NCBI RefSeq assembly: GCF_014640295.1
Contig: NZ_BMGR01000002.1
Span: forward strand, 372,001-436,000
Source of the DNA: Paenibacillus abyssi
GTDB lineage: Bacteria; Bacillota; Bacilli; Paenibacillales; Paenibacillaceae
Direction of reading: 5' to 3'
Length of the DNA stretch: 64,000 nucleotides
The notes under the pieces are model-generated. The model made no database searches. It saw only the letters and a list, made by a program, of their open reading frames with translations, and was not told the origin of the DNA. This document shows, in pieces, positions 1 to 9,061 of the stretch. Position numbers and translations under genes: made by a program. Numbering within the stretch: the first letter of the stretch is position 1; every line of letters starts with the position of its first letter.

Positions 1-1
1 C

Positions 2-3000
2 TTCGCATCCGAGGTTACACGCGTAGCGCGTGAGGTTGGCACGGACGGAAAACTCGGCGCGCAAGCGGAAGTTAAAGATGTTTCCGGTACGTGGAAAGAT
101 TTGACTGATACGGTTAACTACATGGCCAGTAACTTGACCATTCAGATGCGTAACATTGCCGGCGTTACGACGGCGGTTGCGAATGGAGACCTGTCCAAGA
201 AAATTACCGTAGACGTCAAAGGCGAACTGTTGGAACTGAAGAACACGATCAACACAATGGTGGATCAACTAAATTCATTCGCTTCCGAAGTTACGAGGGT
301 GGCACGAGAGGTCGGTACGGACGGCAAGCTCGGCGGACAAGCCCAAGTACGCGGTGTCGGCGGGATCTGGAAAGACCTCACCGATAATGTTAACATCATG
401 GCCACCAACCTGACGGATCAGGTGCGCGGGATCGCCAAGGTCGTGACCGCTGTTGCGAACGGCAACCTGAAGCAGAAGCTGACCGTAGAAGCCAAAGGCG
501 AAATCGCCGAACTGACGGACACAATCAACAATATGATCGAGACGCTGGCCACCTTCGCCGACCAAGTGACCACCGTGGCGCGGGAGGTAGGCGCCGAAGG
601 AAAACTGGGCGGACAAGCGAACGTGCCTGGCGCAGCCGGTACTTGGCGCGATCTCACCGACAACGTTAACTACATGGCGAGTACGCTGACCACTCAGGTA
701 CGCGCCATCACCAACGTTGCAACAGCGGTGACGAACGGCGATCTGTCACGTGCCATTGACGTATCCGCATCCGGAGAAGTCGCAACGCTGAAAGACAACA
801 TTAACGAAATGATTCGGAATCTGAAGGAGACGACCCGGATCAATACAGAGCAGGACTGGCTCAAAACCAACCTCGCCAAATTCTCGCGGCTGCTACAGGG
901 ACAAAGAGATTTGTATGCAGTCAGCCGCATGATCCTGTCCGAGCTGGCTCCGCTCGTGTCGATGCAGCATGGCGTCTTCTACATCAATGAACCGTTAAAC
1001 GGCGAACCGGTGCTGAGGCTCTTTGCCAGCTATGCTTACCAAAGCCGCAAACATCTGGCTAACGAATTTCGAGCTGGACAAGGGTTGGTCGGCCAGTGCC
1101 TGATCGAGAAACAGCGGATCCTGCTTACCAACGTGCCGGGTGACTATGTCGTGATATCGTCCGCTTTGGGAGAAGCTACACCTCTCAACATCATTTTGCT
1201 GCCGATCATTTTCGAAGACCAGGTGCTCGCAGTTCTGGAACTGGCTTCCTTCCGCCCATACAGTGATATAGACATCGCATTCTTGGATCAGCTTACGGAA
1301 TCCATCGGAATCGTGATTAACACAATGCAGGCGAACCAGCGTACGGAGGAACTGCTGATCCAATCTCAGTCCCTCACCGAAGAGCTCCAAAAGCAGCAGA
1401 TGGAGCTGCGGAATACGAACGATGAACTCGAGGATAAAGCGAAGCTGCTCGTGCTGCAGAAGGCGGAAGTGGAGAGCAAGAACCATGAGGTAGAGGTGGC
1501 CAAGCGATACCTGGAGGAGAAAGCGGAACAGCTTGCCCTCACGTCCAAGTACAAATCCGAATTTTTGGCCAACATGTCGCACGAACTTCGTACCCCTCTG
1601 AACTCCTTGTTGTTGCTGGCAGAACAGCTTGCCGAGAACCCGGAAGAAAATCTTAACGAGATACAGGTGAAGTTCGCGAAGACAATTCAGGACTCCGGAA
1701 TCGAATTACTTAACCTTATCAATGATATTCTCGATCTGTCCAAAATTGAATCAGGCACCATTACGCCAGATTACAGCGAAGTACCTTTGGCAGAACTGAC
1801 AGACGGGCTCGACCGCACCTTCCGCCACATGGTGAACGCTAAGAAGCTGGACTACCGAATCAAAGTTGATCCGGGCGTGCCGGCGAGTGTAGTAACGGAC
1901 TTCAAGCGGCTTCAGCAAATCTTAAAAAACTTGCTTTCGAACGCCTTTAAGTTCACGGAACAAGGACAGATCATGCTCCTGATCCGGAAAGCGAGCGACG
2001 GATGGCACCCGGATAATGAATCGCTCAATCGTGCCAAAACGGTCATTTGCTTCTCCGTCAGCGACACGGGGATCGGCATCCCTCATGAAAAACACCAGAT
2101 TATTTTCGAAGCCTTCCAGCAGGCGGACGGCAGCACGAATCGGGAATATGGCGGAACAGGCTTAGGTCTTGCGATATCCCGCGAGATTGCCGAGATGCTG
2201 GGCGGAGAAATCACCCTGTATAGTGAAGTGAGCAAGGGAAGCGTATTTAATTTGTACCTTCCAACTGAAGCGGAATTCACCGAACCGGGGCCCAAAAAGA
2301 CACATGTTCCGGAGGTGATTGATGTCACCCCGCCCAAACGCAGAAGCAACCTGATCAAACCGGCGGATGACGCTTTGATTGACGACCGGGATAACATCAA
2401 GCCGGGAGACCGTGTATTCCTGATTGTTGAAGATGACCAGAAGTTCAATGAAATTATTCTTGATCTCCTCCGCAAGAAAGGGATCAAAGCTGTCATTACG
2501 GTTGGCGGTTTGGATGCCCTGGAACTCGTTCACAAGTACAATCCGATCGCTATAACGCTGGATCTGCATCTTGGTGATACCGATGGTTGGCTGGTGCTTG
2601 AGCAGCTGAAGAACGATATCCATTTGCGGCATATTCCGATTTGTGTCATGACAGTCGACGAGGACGAGGTGCTCCTGCTGCAGAAGGGAGTTCACGATTA
2701 TTTCCGGAAACCGGTGACCAACGAAGAACTGGAGAATGCGTTGGATCGTTTGAACCAATTTGCGGACAGGGAGACTCAAAATCTGCTGGTGGTCGTCCAT
2801 GATGAGCAGGAGCGCAAGCAAATCGTCGACCTGCTGAGCAACCAGGATCTCAAAATCACTGCAGTGGACACGGGGCGCAAAGCTTTGAACCAGATCAACA
2901 CAAAAAATTTTGATTGTGTGGTAGTGGACAACAGCTTGCCGGATATGAATCTCCTCCGGTTCGTCCGAGATATGCACAAGAACGCCAAAAACAAACGGGT

Positions 3001-3580
3001 TCCCGTCGTGGCCCGCCTGAGCAAGAAGTTGGCGCCAGCGGAGGAGAACGAGTGGGATGAGTGGGTCAAAATGGCGGTTCTCAAAGAGGTGAAGTCGAAT
3101 ATCCAATTGATCGATGAAACGACCCTCTTCCTGCACCGCAAGGCGGAAAACTTGCCGCCCGGCTCAAGGGACAAGCTGGTTAAACTGCATATTTCGGATG
3201 AAATGATCGAGTATAAGAAAGTGCTGGTTGTGGATGATGATATCCGGAACATTTTTGCGCTCACCTCAATTTTGGAACGCCATCATATGAAAGTCATTCC
3301 GGCGGAGACCGGCCAGGATGCCATCAACCTCCTGGAACAGACACCGGACATCGAAATTGTCTTGATGGATATCATGATGCCGGGAATGGACGGTTACGAA
3401 ACGACCCGCGCTATCCGGCAGAAGGCGAAATTCAAGAACCTTCCTATTCTTGCGCTCACGGCGAAAGCCATGAAGGGAGACCGGGAGCTGTGCCTTGAAG
3501 CCGGCTGCTCGGATTACATCACAAAACCGGTCAACAGCGCGCAATTGTTATCTATGATGCGCACATGGTTAGACAAATGA
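2..3580 (+). CDS. Hybrid sensor histidine kinase with HAMP repeats, GAF domain and three receiver domains (5' truncated by window)
   Basis: The reading frame is open from base 2, so the true start lies outside the window; 1192 residues are present. Residues 1 to about 290 hold repeated HAMP units of about 92 residues, each with a recurring NGDLS/NGNLK and VKGE/AKGE pattern. A GAF domain (about 295-445) and a coiled coil (about 450-515) follow. The HisKA phosphoacceptor His is in [10 protein letters not shown], with its codon at 1580. The ATPase domain has DTGIGI and GGTGLGLAI. Receiver 1 (about 805-920) and receiver 3 (about 1070-1190, [14 protein letters not shown]) keep the phosphoacceptor Asp. 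Receiver 2 (about 929-1040) is degenerate: its acidic pocket reads VVVHDEQE, although an Asp remains in VVVDNSLPD. No membrane segment is visible, and the layout resembles cytosolic HAMP-repeat kinases of the fungal group III type. It would autophosphorylate and pass phosphate through its receivers. The signal is unknown. Confidence 0.93.
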   Translation, partial: FASEVTRVAREVGTDGKLGAQAEVKDVSGTWKDLTDTVNYMASNLTIQMRNIAGVTTAVANGDLSKKITVDVKGELLELKNTINTMVDQLNSFASEVTRVAREVGTDGKLGGQAQVRGVGGIWKDLTDNVNIMATNLTDQVRGIAKVVTAVANGNLKQKLTVEAKGEIAELTDTINNMIETLATFADQVTTVAREVGAEGKLGGQANVPGAAGTWRDLTDNVNYMASTLTTQVRAITNVATAVTNGDLSRAIDVSASGEVATLKDNINEMIRNLKETTRINTEQDWLKTNLAKFSRLLQGQRDLYAVSRMILSELAPLVSMQHGVFYINEPLNGEPVLRLFASYAYQSRKHLANEFRAGQGLVGQCLIEKQRILLTNVPGDYVVISSALGEATPLNIILLPIIFEDQVLAVLELASFRPYSDIDIAFLDQLTESIGIVINTMQANQRTEELLIQSQSLTEELQKQQMELRNTNDELEDKAKLLVLQKAEVESKNHEVEVAKRYLEEKAEQLALTSKYKSEFLANMSHELRTPLNSLLLLAEQLAENPEENLNEIQVKFAKTIQDSGIELLNLINDILDLSKIESGTITPDYSEVPLAELTDGLDRTFRHMVNAKKLDYRIKVDPGVPASVVTDFKRLQQILKNLLSNAFKFTEQGQIMLLIRKASDGWHPDNESLNRAKTVICFSVSDTGIGIPHEKHQIIFEAFQQADGSTNREYGGTGLGLAISREIAEMLGGEITLYSEVSKGSVFNLYLPTEAEFTEPGPKKTHVPEVIDVTPPKRRSNLIKPADDALIDDRDNIKPGDRVFLIVEDDQKFNEIILDLLRKKGIKAVITVGGLDALELVHKYNPIAITLDLHLGDTDGWLVLEQLKNDIHLRHIPICVMTVDEDEVLLLQKGVHDYFRKPVTNEELENALDRLNQFADRETQNLLVVVHDEQERKQIVDLLSNQDLKITAVDTGRKALNQINTKNFDCVVVDNSLPDMNLLRFVRDMHKNAKNKRVPVVARLSKKLAPAEENEWDEWVKMAVLKEVKSNIQLIDETTLFLHRKAENLPPGSRDKLVKLHISDEMIEYKKVLVVDDDIRNIFALTSILERHHMKVIPAETGQDAINLLEQTPDIEIVLMDIMMPGMDGYETTRAIRQKAKFKNLPILALTAKAMKGDRELCLEAGCSDYITKPVNSAQLLSMMRTWLDK

Positions 3581-3600
3581 CCCCTACGTTCAAAATTAGT

Positions 3601-3672
3601 AGATAGGGGCGGCCAGCCCCTGACCTCCCACACTACCGTACACGCGGGTCCGCATACGGCGGATCCAAAAGG
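3601..3672 (-). mobile_element. 3' remnant of a group II intron (domains V and VI)
   Basis: Read on the minus strand, this stretch has the order seen at bacterial group II intron 3' ends: a long hairpin with CCGTA and TACGG arms (domain V-like, about 3617-3665), then GTGTGGGAGG, then a short GGGGC/GCCCC hairpin (domain VI-like, 3606-3620), then an end in CTAC. The likeness is to remembered intron ends, not to a computed alignment. No reverse transcriptase reading frame or 5' portion is present, so only the tail survives. It sits between the kinase stop codon and the kinase terminator. Confidence 0.5.
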
Positions 3673-3710
3673 TAAACAAAGCTCCAAATAACGAGATAGC
3701 AAGCTTTTCA

Positions 3711-3757
3711 GCCCTTTCGCTTCCCAGTGGGAAGCCGGAAGGGCGTTGTTTATTTTT
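3711..3757 (+). terminator. Rho-independent terminator of the histidine kinase gene
   Basis: An interrupted 15-16 bp stem (GCCCTTTCGCTTCCCA pairing with TGGGAAGCCGGAAGGGC) is followed on the plus strand by a T-rich run GTTGTTTATTTTT. It lies about 130 bases past the kinase stop, with the intron remnant in between. Confidence 0.75.
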
Positions 3758-3822
3758 CGAGACATTTCTCATGCGCCTCGCCTGGAATTGGCTATGACGC
3801 AGCCTCCAAGATCGGAGGGCGG

Positions 3823-4836
3823 TTAAGCTAACATTTGGGCCAGCCAGTAGTACAGCGGAATTCCGAAAGCCAAATTGAAGGGAAATGTAACCCCCAGCGC
3901 CAGGCCGAGGTAGATCGACGGATTCGCTTCGGGAATGGCGCCTTTTACCGCGGCGGGAGCGGCAATGTATGAAGCGCTCGCCGCCAGAACGCCCATCAGC
4001 ATCATGCTTCCCGTTGACAGGCCGGCCGCTTTTCCGACAAGCACGCCAAGCGCGCCGTAAGCGATTGGAGCCAAGACCGCAAAGCCAAGCAGCAGGCTGC
4101 TTCTTCCCTTCAGCTCGCCAAGCTTGCTGCCGCACACCATGCCCATGTGCATCAGGAACAGCATCAGCGCGCCGCGGTATGGGTCGATGAAGAACGGCTG
4201 GACGACCGGCATGGCTTCCTGCCCTGCCAACAATCCGATGATCAGACCGCCCGCCAGCAGAAGAATACTTTTGCCTGTCAGCACTTCCCGCAGGATGCCC
4301 ACATCGATGCCTTTGCGCAGAATCGGGAGGAATCCCGAGTACAGCACGGCGCCGCCGGTGCGCTGCCTATTCGCGGAGCCTTGCAATGCCTTCAGCATAA
4401 TGAGGGAAACAAGAATCGCCGGGATTTCCATAATCGCGACAATTGCTCCCATATAGGATTCATAGGAAGCGCCCACCTTATCCAAGAAATCGGCACCCGC
4501 CCCAAACGTGACGATGCTTACCGAGCCGTAGGCCGCAGCGAGCGCGGCCGCGTTAAATTTGTCGATTTTCATTTTCAGCAACATAACAAAGGTAACGACA
4601 GGAATTAGCGTTCCCAGCAGCAGCCCGCCCCATATCGGCTGCAGCAGTTCCGTTACCGGATATTTCGACATTTCGATGCCGCCCTTTAAGCCGATCGCCA
4701 GCAGCAGGTACATGCTGAGCGCATCGCTTAACGCACTCGGAAATTTCAAATCCGAACGCAGCAGCGCCGCCGCCAGACCAAGCACAAAGAACATCACCAC
4801 AGGCGACATCATATTCGCCATTAATACTTCCCACAT
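3823..4836 (-). CDS. sbtA: SbtA-type sodium-dependent bicarbonate transporter (DUF897)
   Basis: A very hydrophobic protein of 337 residues with about ten membrane segments. Segments such as ALSMYLLLAIGLKGG and MLFLMHMGMVCGSKLG are typical of the SbtA/DUF897 family, which in cyanobacteria imports bicarbonate with sodium. The ATG at 4836 is chosen because AGGGAG lies at ideal spacing before it; the in-frame GTG at 4845 overlaps that site. The DUF2294 gene lies just upstream on the same strand, with a terminator-like structured leader between them. No adjacent PII-like SbtB gene is visible. A bicarbonate substrate is inferred from family membership. In a heterotroph it could supply carboxylases. 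Confidence 0.85.
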   Translation of the reverse strand: MWEVLMANMMSPVVMFFVLGLAAALLRSDLKFPSALSDALSMYLLLAIGLKGGIEMSKYPVTELLQPIWGGLLLGTLIPVVTFVMLLKMKIDKFNAAALAAAYGSVSIVTFGAGADFLDKVGASYESYMGAIVAIMEIPAILVSLIMLKALQGSANRQRTGGAVLYSGFLPILRKGIDVGILREVLTGKSILLLAGGLIIGLLAGQEAMPVVQPFFIDPYRGALMLFLMHMGMVCGSKLGELKGRSSLLLGFAVLAPIAYGALGVLVGKAAGLSTGSMMLMGVLAASASYIAAPAAVKGAIPEANPSIYLGLALGVTFPFNLAFGIPLYYWLAQMLA

Positions 4837-4860
4837 GTGAACCACTCCCTGATTTCAAAT

Positions 4861-4960
4861 AAAAAAACCGGCAAATGCATGGGTCCTTCAGGACTATTGT
4901 CCTGACAAGACTTCAGCAATTTGCCGGTTATCGTCAACTCACCCTCGGGTGCTTTGTTGA
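4861..4960 (-). promoter_or_regulatory. Structured leader with terminator hairpin ahead of sbtA (possible attenuator or riboswitch)
   Basis: On the minus strand an 11-bp stem (arms 4919-4929 and 4866-4876) closes over an inner 7-bp hairpin (4899-4905 with 4888-4894) and is followed by seven Ts, 25 bases before the sbtA start. Just upstream are a UCAAC/GUUGA stem and a CACCC/GGGTG hairpin. It could simply be the terminator of the DUF2294 gene, but its branched form and position also suit transcription attenuation of sbtA. I cannot assign it to a known riboswitch class. Confidence 0.55.
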
Positions 4961-4975
4961 TCTCCGAATAAATAT

Positions 4976-5347
4976 TTAATTCTTAGATGTAAGGCTTTCT
5001 TCCAAATTTCCATCGAGCATAAATACCATCAACCGTTCGCCGGTCTTCGTGGAAATGTCCGTATGAAACGACACGACTTGGAAGCTTGTTGATTCATGGA
5101 TCATACTTTTAAGTTCGGGCAGTCCCGCTTCAATCATATCCGAGCGTATTTTCTTGATGGAGAGCATGCTGTCCTTTTCCTTGGAGAGCAGCTTTTCCGC
5201 AGGCGTCATGACTCCCTTTAAGAGCACTACGATCATATTGCGCAGGATATCTGTTTTCACTTCGACTGAGCCACGGCCCAGAAAATCTCTTTCCCATTGG
5301 GTTAATGCTTTGCTGACCGAGGCCTCTATCATCCCTTTTGTCCTCAT
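4976..5347 (-). CDS. DUF2294 domain protein
   Basis: A small soluble protein of 123 residues. The pattern GRGSVEVKTDILRNMIVVLLKG followed by a charged middle and the end VVSFHTDISTKTGERLMVFML matches the DUF2294 family, whose biochemical role is not established. The ATG at 5347 follows AGGGG by seven bases; a GTG one codon earlier (5350) is less well spaced. Its position directly upstream of sbtA suggests a role linked to inorganic carbon or sodium transport. That link is inferred from neighbourhood only. Confidence 0.75.
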   Translation of the reverse strand: MRTKGMIEASVSKALTQWERDFLGRGSVEVKTDILRNMIVVLLKGVMTPAEKLLSKEKDSMLSIKKIRSDMIEAGLPELKSMIHESTSFQVVSFHTDISTKTGERLMVFMLDGNLEESLTSKN

Positions 5348-5428
5348 CACATCACCCCTAGTTGGGTATTATATAACATCGATATCGTTTTGTATACTGC
5401 TATTTTATATTGTCTTCATTCACCGATT

Positions 5429-6760
5429 TCATACCTGCTTCCCTTTGTCAACCGCTATTTTCTTATTACGCCAAGACTGTTCCAATACCAAAGCAGTCAG
5501 AATGCCGACCATCACACCGTTACTCATAATATATTGCAAGACGGTCGGTAATCCGGCAAAAACTGCCGCGGGCAAAAACATAACTCCCGTCCCCAGCATA
5601 AGCGACAGACTTAGAATCGTAAGGCGCCGCTGATCAAGGGGCTCCTTCAGTATCGAATGGATCCCGATCCCAATCATCTGAGAAAATAACGCCAGCATGG
5701 CTGCATTGGCAACCGGCTCCGGCAGGGTGGATAAGAACGTATACACGACCGGAAAAAAGGAAGCTGCCGCAAACAGCACACATGCGATGAAAAACGGAAG
5801 CATTCGAGTCTGGCCGGTCGTACGCACAAAACCTGCCGAAACGGAAAAAGGAATGGTGGCGATCGTCGAAAATACGGAAGACAATAGAGTTGAGACGCCG
5901 CTGATCAGCCCGCCCCGTGCTAACCGGCCTTTACGGCCTAAAGTTTCCGTCAATTGCTGTCCTCTTTCCTCAAGCACCTGCTGCATGGAAGATACCGAGA
6001 TGATGACGCCGGAAACCAGTACAAGCGCCACAATAATCGACGAGATGATCGTCCCCGCGTCTAAGCGCGGCAATCCCCATGCGAAAACTTCCGGTAAAGA
6101 TACAATCGCAGAGGACTTAAGCGGCGTATCGCCTCCATTTATGAGTGCAAAAGCCGCCCAGCCGGCAATCATCCCAATGAGCACCGCATAGCTTTTCAGC
6201 CATTTTCTCCCCCAAATCGAAAGGGCAACTACCAGCAAAAAGGTTAAAAATGAAACGGCAGCCACTCCCGGCTCTACCTCGGCCGAAGCTCCGCTCGTTC
6301 CCAGCATTCCCTTTAGCATCGTACCGCTTAATTGAAACGTGATGATAATCAGGTAGACGCCGTTAACAAGAGGCGTAAACACCTGGAGCATCTTGCCCAT
6401 CCAGCCCAATGCGCCAAGAACCGCCAAAATGCCCCCCGCCAGCAGCATGGAGCCTTCCAGCAACCGCAAATTATGGATCGGATCCTGCCCGTGCAGAAAC
6501 GCCATCTGCCCCATTAACACAAAGACTCCGATCCAAATTCCCGCAGGCCCGTCAATGATCGGTAAACGGTGGCCCAGCCACCCTCCTATTAAAGTCGCTA
6601 TTCCGACAACAAGGAACGTGCGCTGCATTAAGCCGGAGATGTCCTCGGCGGACAGCTGATAGATATGACCGATAATGATCGGAAACGCCATCGACCCGGC
6701 AAGCAAAAACATAAACCATTGTACGGTGGCCATACCCGCTGCCCACGATTTATTTGTCAT
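5429..6760 (-). CDS. NCS2-family xanthine/uracil permease
   Basis: A polytopic protein of 443 residues with about 12-14 membrane segments. It has the nucleobase-ascorbate transporter signature region (IDGPAGIWIGVFVLMGQ in segment 3; FSQMIGIGIHSILKEPLD near segment 10). Members take up uracil, xanthine or related bases with protons. The annotated start is the ATG at 6760, nine bases after AGAGG. The ATG at 6769 directly abuts that AGAGG and is unlikely to be used. No purine riboswitch is recognisable upstream, and the exact base cannot be read from sequence. The gene ends 78 bases from the DUF2294 start on the same strand. Confidence 0.88.
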   Translation of the reverse strand: MTNKSWAAGMATVQWFMFLLAGSMAFPIIIGHIYQLSAEDISGLMQRTFLVVGIATLIGGWLGHRLPIIDGPAGIWIGVFVLMGQMAFLHGQDPIHNLRLLEGSMLLAGGILAVLGALGWMGKMLQVFTPLVNGVYLIIITFQLSGTMLKGMLGTSGASAEVEPGVAAVSFLTFLLVVALSIWGRKWLKSYAVLIGMIAGWAAFALINGGDTPLKSSAIVSLPEVFAWGLPRLDAGTIISSIIVALVLVSGVIISVSSMQQVLEERGQQLTETLGRKGRLARGGLISGVSTLLSSVFSTIATIPFSVSAGFVRTTGQTRMLPFFIACVLFAAASFFPVVYTFLSTLPEPVANAAMLALFSQMIGIGIHSILKEPLDQRRLTILSLSLMLGTGVMFLPAAVFAGLPTVLQYIMSNGVMVGILTALVLEQSWRNKKIAVDKGKQV

Positions 6761-6860
6761 AATTGGCATCCTCTACTTTCTCTTGTCTATGAACCGTATT
6801 TTTCCATATGCTCTAAGATTACTCCTGCTGACGTCACAGCTCAAGAGGTACATAAATAAA

Positions 6861-6887
6861 GGCGAGTCAGGTTAACCCTGACTCGCC
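6861..6887 (-). terminator. Terminator of the parM/parR-like operon
   Basis: An 11-bp perfect stem (GGCGAGTCAGG with CCTGACTCGCC) has a five-base loop and, on the minus strand, is followed by TTTATTTATG. It closes the unit after the small ParR-like gene and its iterons, and lies upstream of the NCS2 permease. Confidence 0.75.
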
Positions 6888-6935
6888 AAAATATTTGTAA
6901 TTATTTACCACAACTAAAACTGGGTAACCCCTAAC

Positions 6936-7020
6936 ATTACTTAGTATTACTTCACTTTTCACCTCTGGGCATTACCGAGTAATACTAGGTATTATTTTGT
7001 GATACCAACTATTACAATAC
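6936..7020. repeat. Iteron array with 10-bp spacing (candidate centromere-like site)
   Basis: Two blocks of related 10-mers. The first is ATTACTTAGT, ATTACTTCAC (6936-6955). The second is ATTACCGAGT, AATACTAGGT, ATTATTTTGT, GATACCAACT, ATTACAATAC (6971-7020). Most keep the TTAC or ATAC core at one-helical-turn spacing; the two blocks are 15 bases apart, so offset by half a turn. ParR-type adaptors of plasmid segregation systems bind iterons of about 10-11 bp, and this array lies directly after the ParR-like gene. Another GTATTACTTT lies upstream of the actin gene at 8701-8710. Confidence 0.5.
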
Positions 7021-7057
7021 CCCGCAACCCTTGTGCAGACTGGGCTCAGCAATTTCT

Positions 7058-7417
7058 TTAAATCCACGATTCAATATCGTCATCGTCGATCTCATCCTCA
7101 ACCGGAGGTTCGGAGCGGTCTGATTGCAGTTCTCCCCGTTCCTCCGCAGCCGTTGACACTTCTCTTGCAGCTCCCAGGGCGGGAGCAATTATGGCTGCCT
7201 GCTGCTGCTGCGGTTGACCCGCATGTAACAGATTCCGTTCCACTGGAATGAACATCTGCAGGTTGCGGACGCCGTTCTGAACAATCTCATTTTCAATTAA
7301 ATAACGTAATGAATCCATCAAATTGGATTGTTCGTTGATCCATTTCATGACGGCGGGATCTTCCGTTTTTTTTGTTTTCAAGCTGATATTATCGCCCGGC
7401 TGTTTCGTTTTTTTCAC
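7058..7417 (-). CDS. Small acidic protein, candidate ParR-like adaptor partner of the actin
   Basis: A protein of 119 residues with a basic N-terminus (KKTKQPGD), a helical middle (about 20-60, MKWINEQSNLMDSLRYLIEN), a Gln/Ala-rich linker and a very acidic tail (EDEIDDDDIESWI). It starts with GTG seven bases after AAGGTG and lies 50 bases downstream of the ParM-like gene in the same transcript. Type II plasmid partition operons pair a ParM actin with a small DNA-binding adaptor (ParR, AlfB, Alp7R). Size, position and the iterons that follow fit that role. Sequence similarity alone does not prove it, so the function is inferred. Confidence 0.6.
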   Translation of the reverse strand: MKKTKQPGDNISLKTKKTEDPAVMKWINEQSNLMDSLRYLIENEIVQNGVRNLQMFIPVERNLLHAGQPQQQQAAIIAPALGAAREVSTAAEERGELQSDRSEPPVEDEIDDDDIESWI

Positions 7418-7467
7418 GCTAAGTCACCTTCTTGGTATCCCTTGAATTAATCCGTAAAGTTGTTCCC

Positions 7468-8664
7468 TTAGGCGGGTTGAACCGCTTTACTCTTCAGGGC
7501 CTCATAAATCTTGCCCCGGACAAAGGCATCCAATCCCATGGCATTCATCTGAACCGCATAGTCAGCCGGTATATACAGGAGCTTCATTTCCCGTTCAGCA
7601 CACAACTCCGCAAGCAAAGGATAAAGAACGGAACGCATGAGGATGCTTCCTCCCCCATAAACGCAGATGAGGTCGATCTCATTGCGGGCCTTCGTCAGCT
7701 GCCGTTTTACGTTTTGCACAATTTGTCTTACTTGACTTTCCAGCGGTCTTTTCAATGTTTTCAGGGCACGGGCGTAATATTTATGCTTCGGATTCTTGAT
7801 GACATCACTGAAGAACTGGCGCGGGCTGTCAGGCAGATGGATCAGCCGGTTGAATTCTTCAAGCGCTTCTTCAATGGCATACCCCGCTCCGTGATGGCTG
7901 CCGTGGACAAACTGGCGCAGAAATTTATTGCCCTCGGTGATCGGATACTCTGTTGATCCATCGCCGATATCCACATGAAGAATACGTTTGTCTTTGAAAA
8001 AGCTGCCGTTGAATTTCTTCTCGATTCCATTGGCCTCAATGAACTCGTGGAAGATATCCCCTTCCCGCCAATTGCCATCCTCATCCTTCTGGAGGGTGAA
8101 GATGACTGGCGTTGCCTCTGGAACCACCTTGGTGAATGGAAAGGTAATCTTGACTGCTACTCTGTGAATGCCCAGATGTACCGTGACATGGTGAGTACCG
8201 GAGGTAAAACGCTTCTCGAACTTCGCCGAGGTTTCATCGGTATGCTGCGTGACTGGCAGCGCTGTGGCCATATCCACCTCAACCTCTACGCTGTCCGGTA
8301 CTTTTTTCTCTTCATCATAAGCCTTCTGCACGGCAGCCGCCGCAATTTGAGCTAGTGTATTGACAACCGGCAGGTCCATATCGGATTTCATATCGATACC
8401 GATCTGCAAATTATCCAGAATTTCCCCGCTTTCAAGAGCGAATTTGCCGACATAATACATGCCCGGGCGGGCAGCCGGGGAATCAATCGTTACGACCAAT
8501 TGGTCATGCAGATTTCTGATAAAGCTCTCAGGCGCCTGCTCCTCGCTCCACGGAAGCTCGTCCACCGTACAATTCACATTCGGCTGCTGCACCAGCTTGC
8601 CGTCAATAATCATGTCATGTTCGCTATTTCCATTATCGTTACCTACAAAAAAGTGGTAATTCAT
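7468..8664 (-). CDS. ParM/StbA/Alp7A-family actin-like ATPase
   Basis: A protein of 398 residues with actin-fold phosphate motifs: FVGNDNGNS near the N-terminus, the second phosphate loop HVDIGDGSTEYPI at about residues 229-241, and the adenosine motif VYGGGSILMRS at about 339-349. In this family ATP-driven filaments push DNA copies apart, which is typical of plasmids such as pLS20 (Alp7A). The start ATG follows AAGGAGG by ten bases. It is co-transcribed with the ParR-like gene and iterons. The surrounding genes look chromosomal, so this may be a captured segregation module or a domesticated actin. A prophage-type actin is an alternative. Confidence 0.8.
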   Translation of the reverse strand: MNYHFFVGNDNGNSEHDMIIDGKLVQQPNVNCTVDELPWSEEQAPESFIRNLHDQLVVTIDSPAARPGMYYVGKFALESGEILDNLQIGIDMKSDMDLPVVNTLAQIAAAAVQKAYDEEKKVPDSVEVEVDMATALPVTQHTDETSAKFEKRFTSGTHHVTVHLGIHRVAVKITFPFTKVVPEATPVIFTLQKDEDGNWREGDIFHEFIEANGIEKKFNGSFFKDKRILHVDIGDGSTEYPITEGNKFLRQFVHGSHHGAGYAIEEALEEFNRLIHLPDSPRQFFSDVIKNPKHKYYARALKTLKRPLESQVRQIVQNVKRQLTKARNEIDLICVYGGGSILMRSVLYPLLAELCAEREMKLLYIPADYAVQMNAMGLDAFVRGKIYEALKSKAVQPA

Positions 8665-8797
8665 TTTGGATGTTCCTCCTTATATGTAAACTACAGTTCG
8701 GTATTACTTTGACACACGAAGTGTTATTATTCAACCCGCTAAGGGCCTAGAACCACGTTAAAAAATTCTAACCGTTCGTCGACATATGCAAAAAAAG

Positions 8798-8819
8798 TCA
8801 TTCTATAGCGAAAGAATGA
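8798..8819 (-). terminator. Minus-strand terminator upstream of the ParM-like gene
   Basis: A 7-bp perfect stem (TCATTCT with AGAATGA) is followed on the minus strand by CTTTTTTT. It shows that something is transcribed on the minus strand upstream, or that the actin gene has an attenuated leader. Confidence 0.6.
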
Positions 8820-8840
8820 TACTAACTTGCCATCATCATT

Positions 8841-8980
8841 CCTTGTTAAACCACTGCTTAAACAGCATATAGGTGAGCAGGTATGCCCGTAATTTTCTTA
8901 TTGAGCCTGCTGGAGATTTAATTCATGCGTCAGCTGTGCGGCTTGGTTCGTCAAATAAAGCAGTGCGTATTTTTGGTGCA
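8841..8980 (-). pseudogene. Possible frameshifted small gene of about 49 codons
   Basis: On the minus strand an ATG at 8980 opens the peptide MHQKYALLYLTNQAAQLTHE and runs 27 codons to a TAA. A shift at the end of that stretch opens SIRKLRAYLLTYMLFKQW and ends at TGA near 8841. Both halves look coding and a terminator follows at 8798-8819. No good ribosome binding site is visible. It could also be a small RNA. No relative is recognised. The rest of the 8665-9022 interval shows nothing further that I can assign. Confidence 0.25.
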
Positions 8981-9022
8981 TAGCCGATATGTGCAAGTAC
9001 GCACAATCAACCTAAATATAAC

Positions 9023-9059
9023 AAAGACGCTGACATCTCAGATAGATATCAGCGTCTTT
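9023..9059 (-). terminator. Terminator of the nucleoside ABC transporter operon
   Basis: An 11-bp perfect stem (AAAGACGCTGA with TCAGCGTCTTT) lies three bases after the stop of the last ATPase gene and is followed by GTTATATTT on the minus strand. Confidence 0.8.
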
Positions 9060-9061
9060 CA

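Noticed and set aside
2162-3136. 324-residue open frame on the minus strand
   Set aside because: Antisense to the hybrid kinase.
6770-6860. Purine riboswitch before the NCS2 permease
   Set aside because: No conserved purine aptamer core is visible.
6936-7020. CRISPR-like array
   Set aside because: Units are 10 bases with no spacers of constant length; it fits iterons instead.
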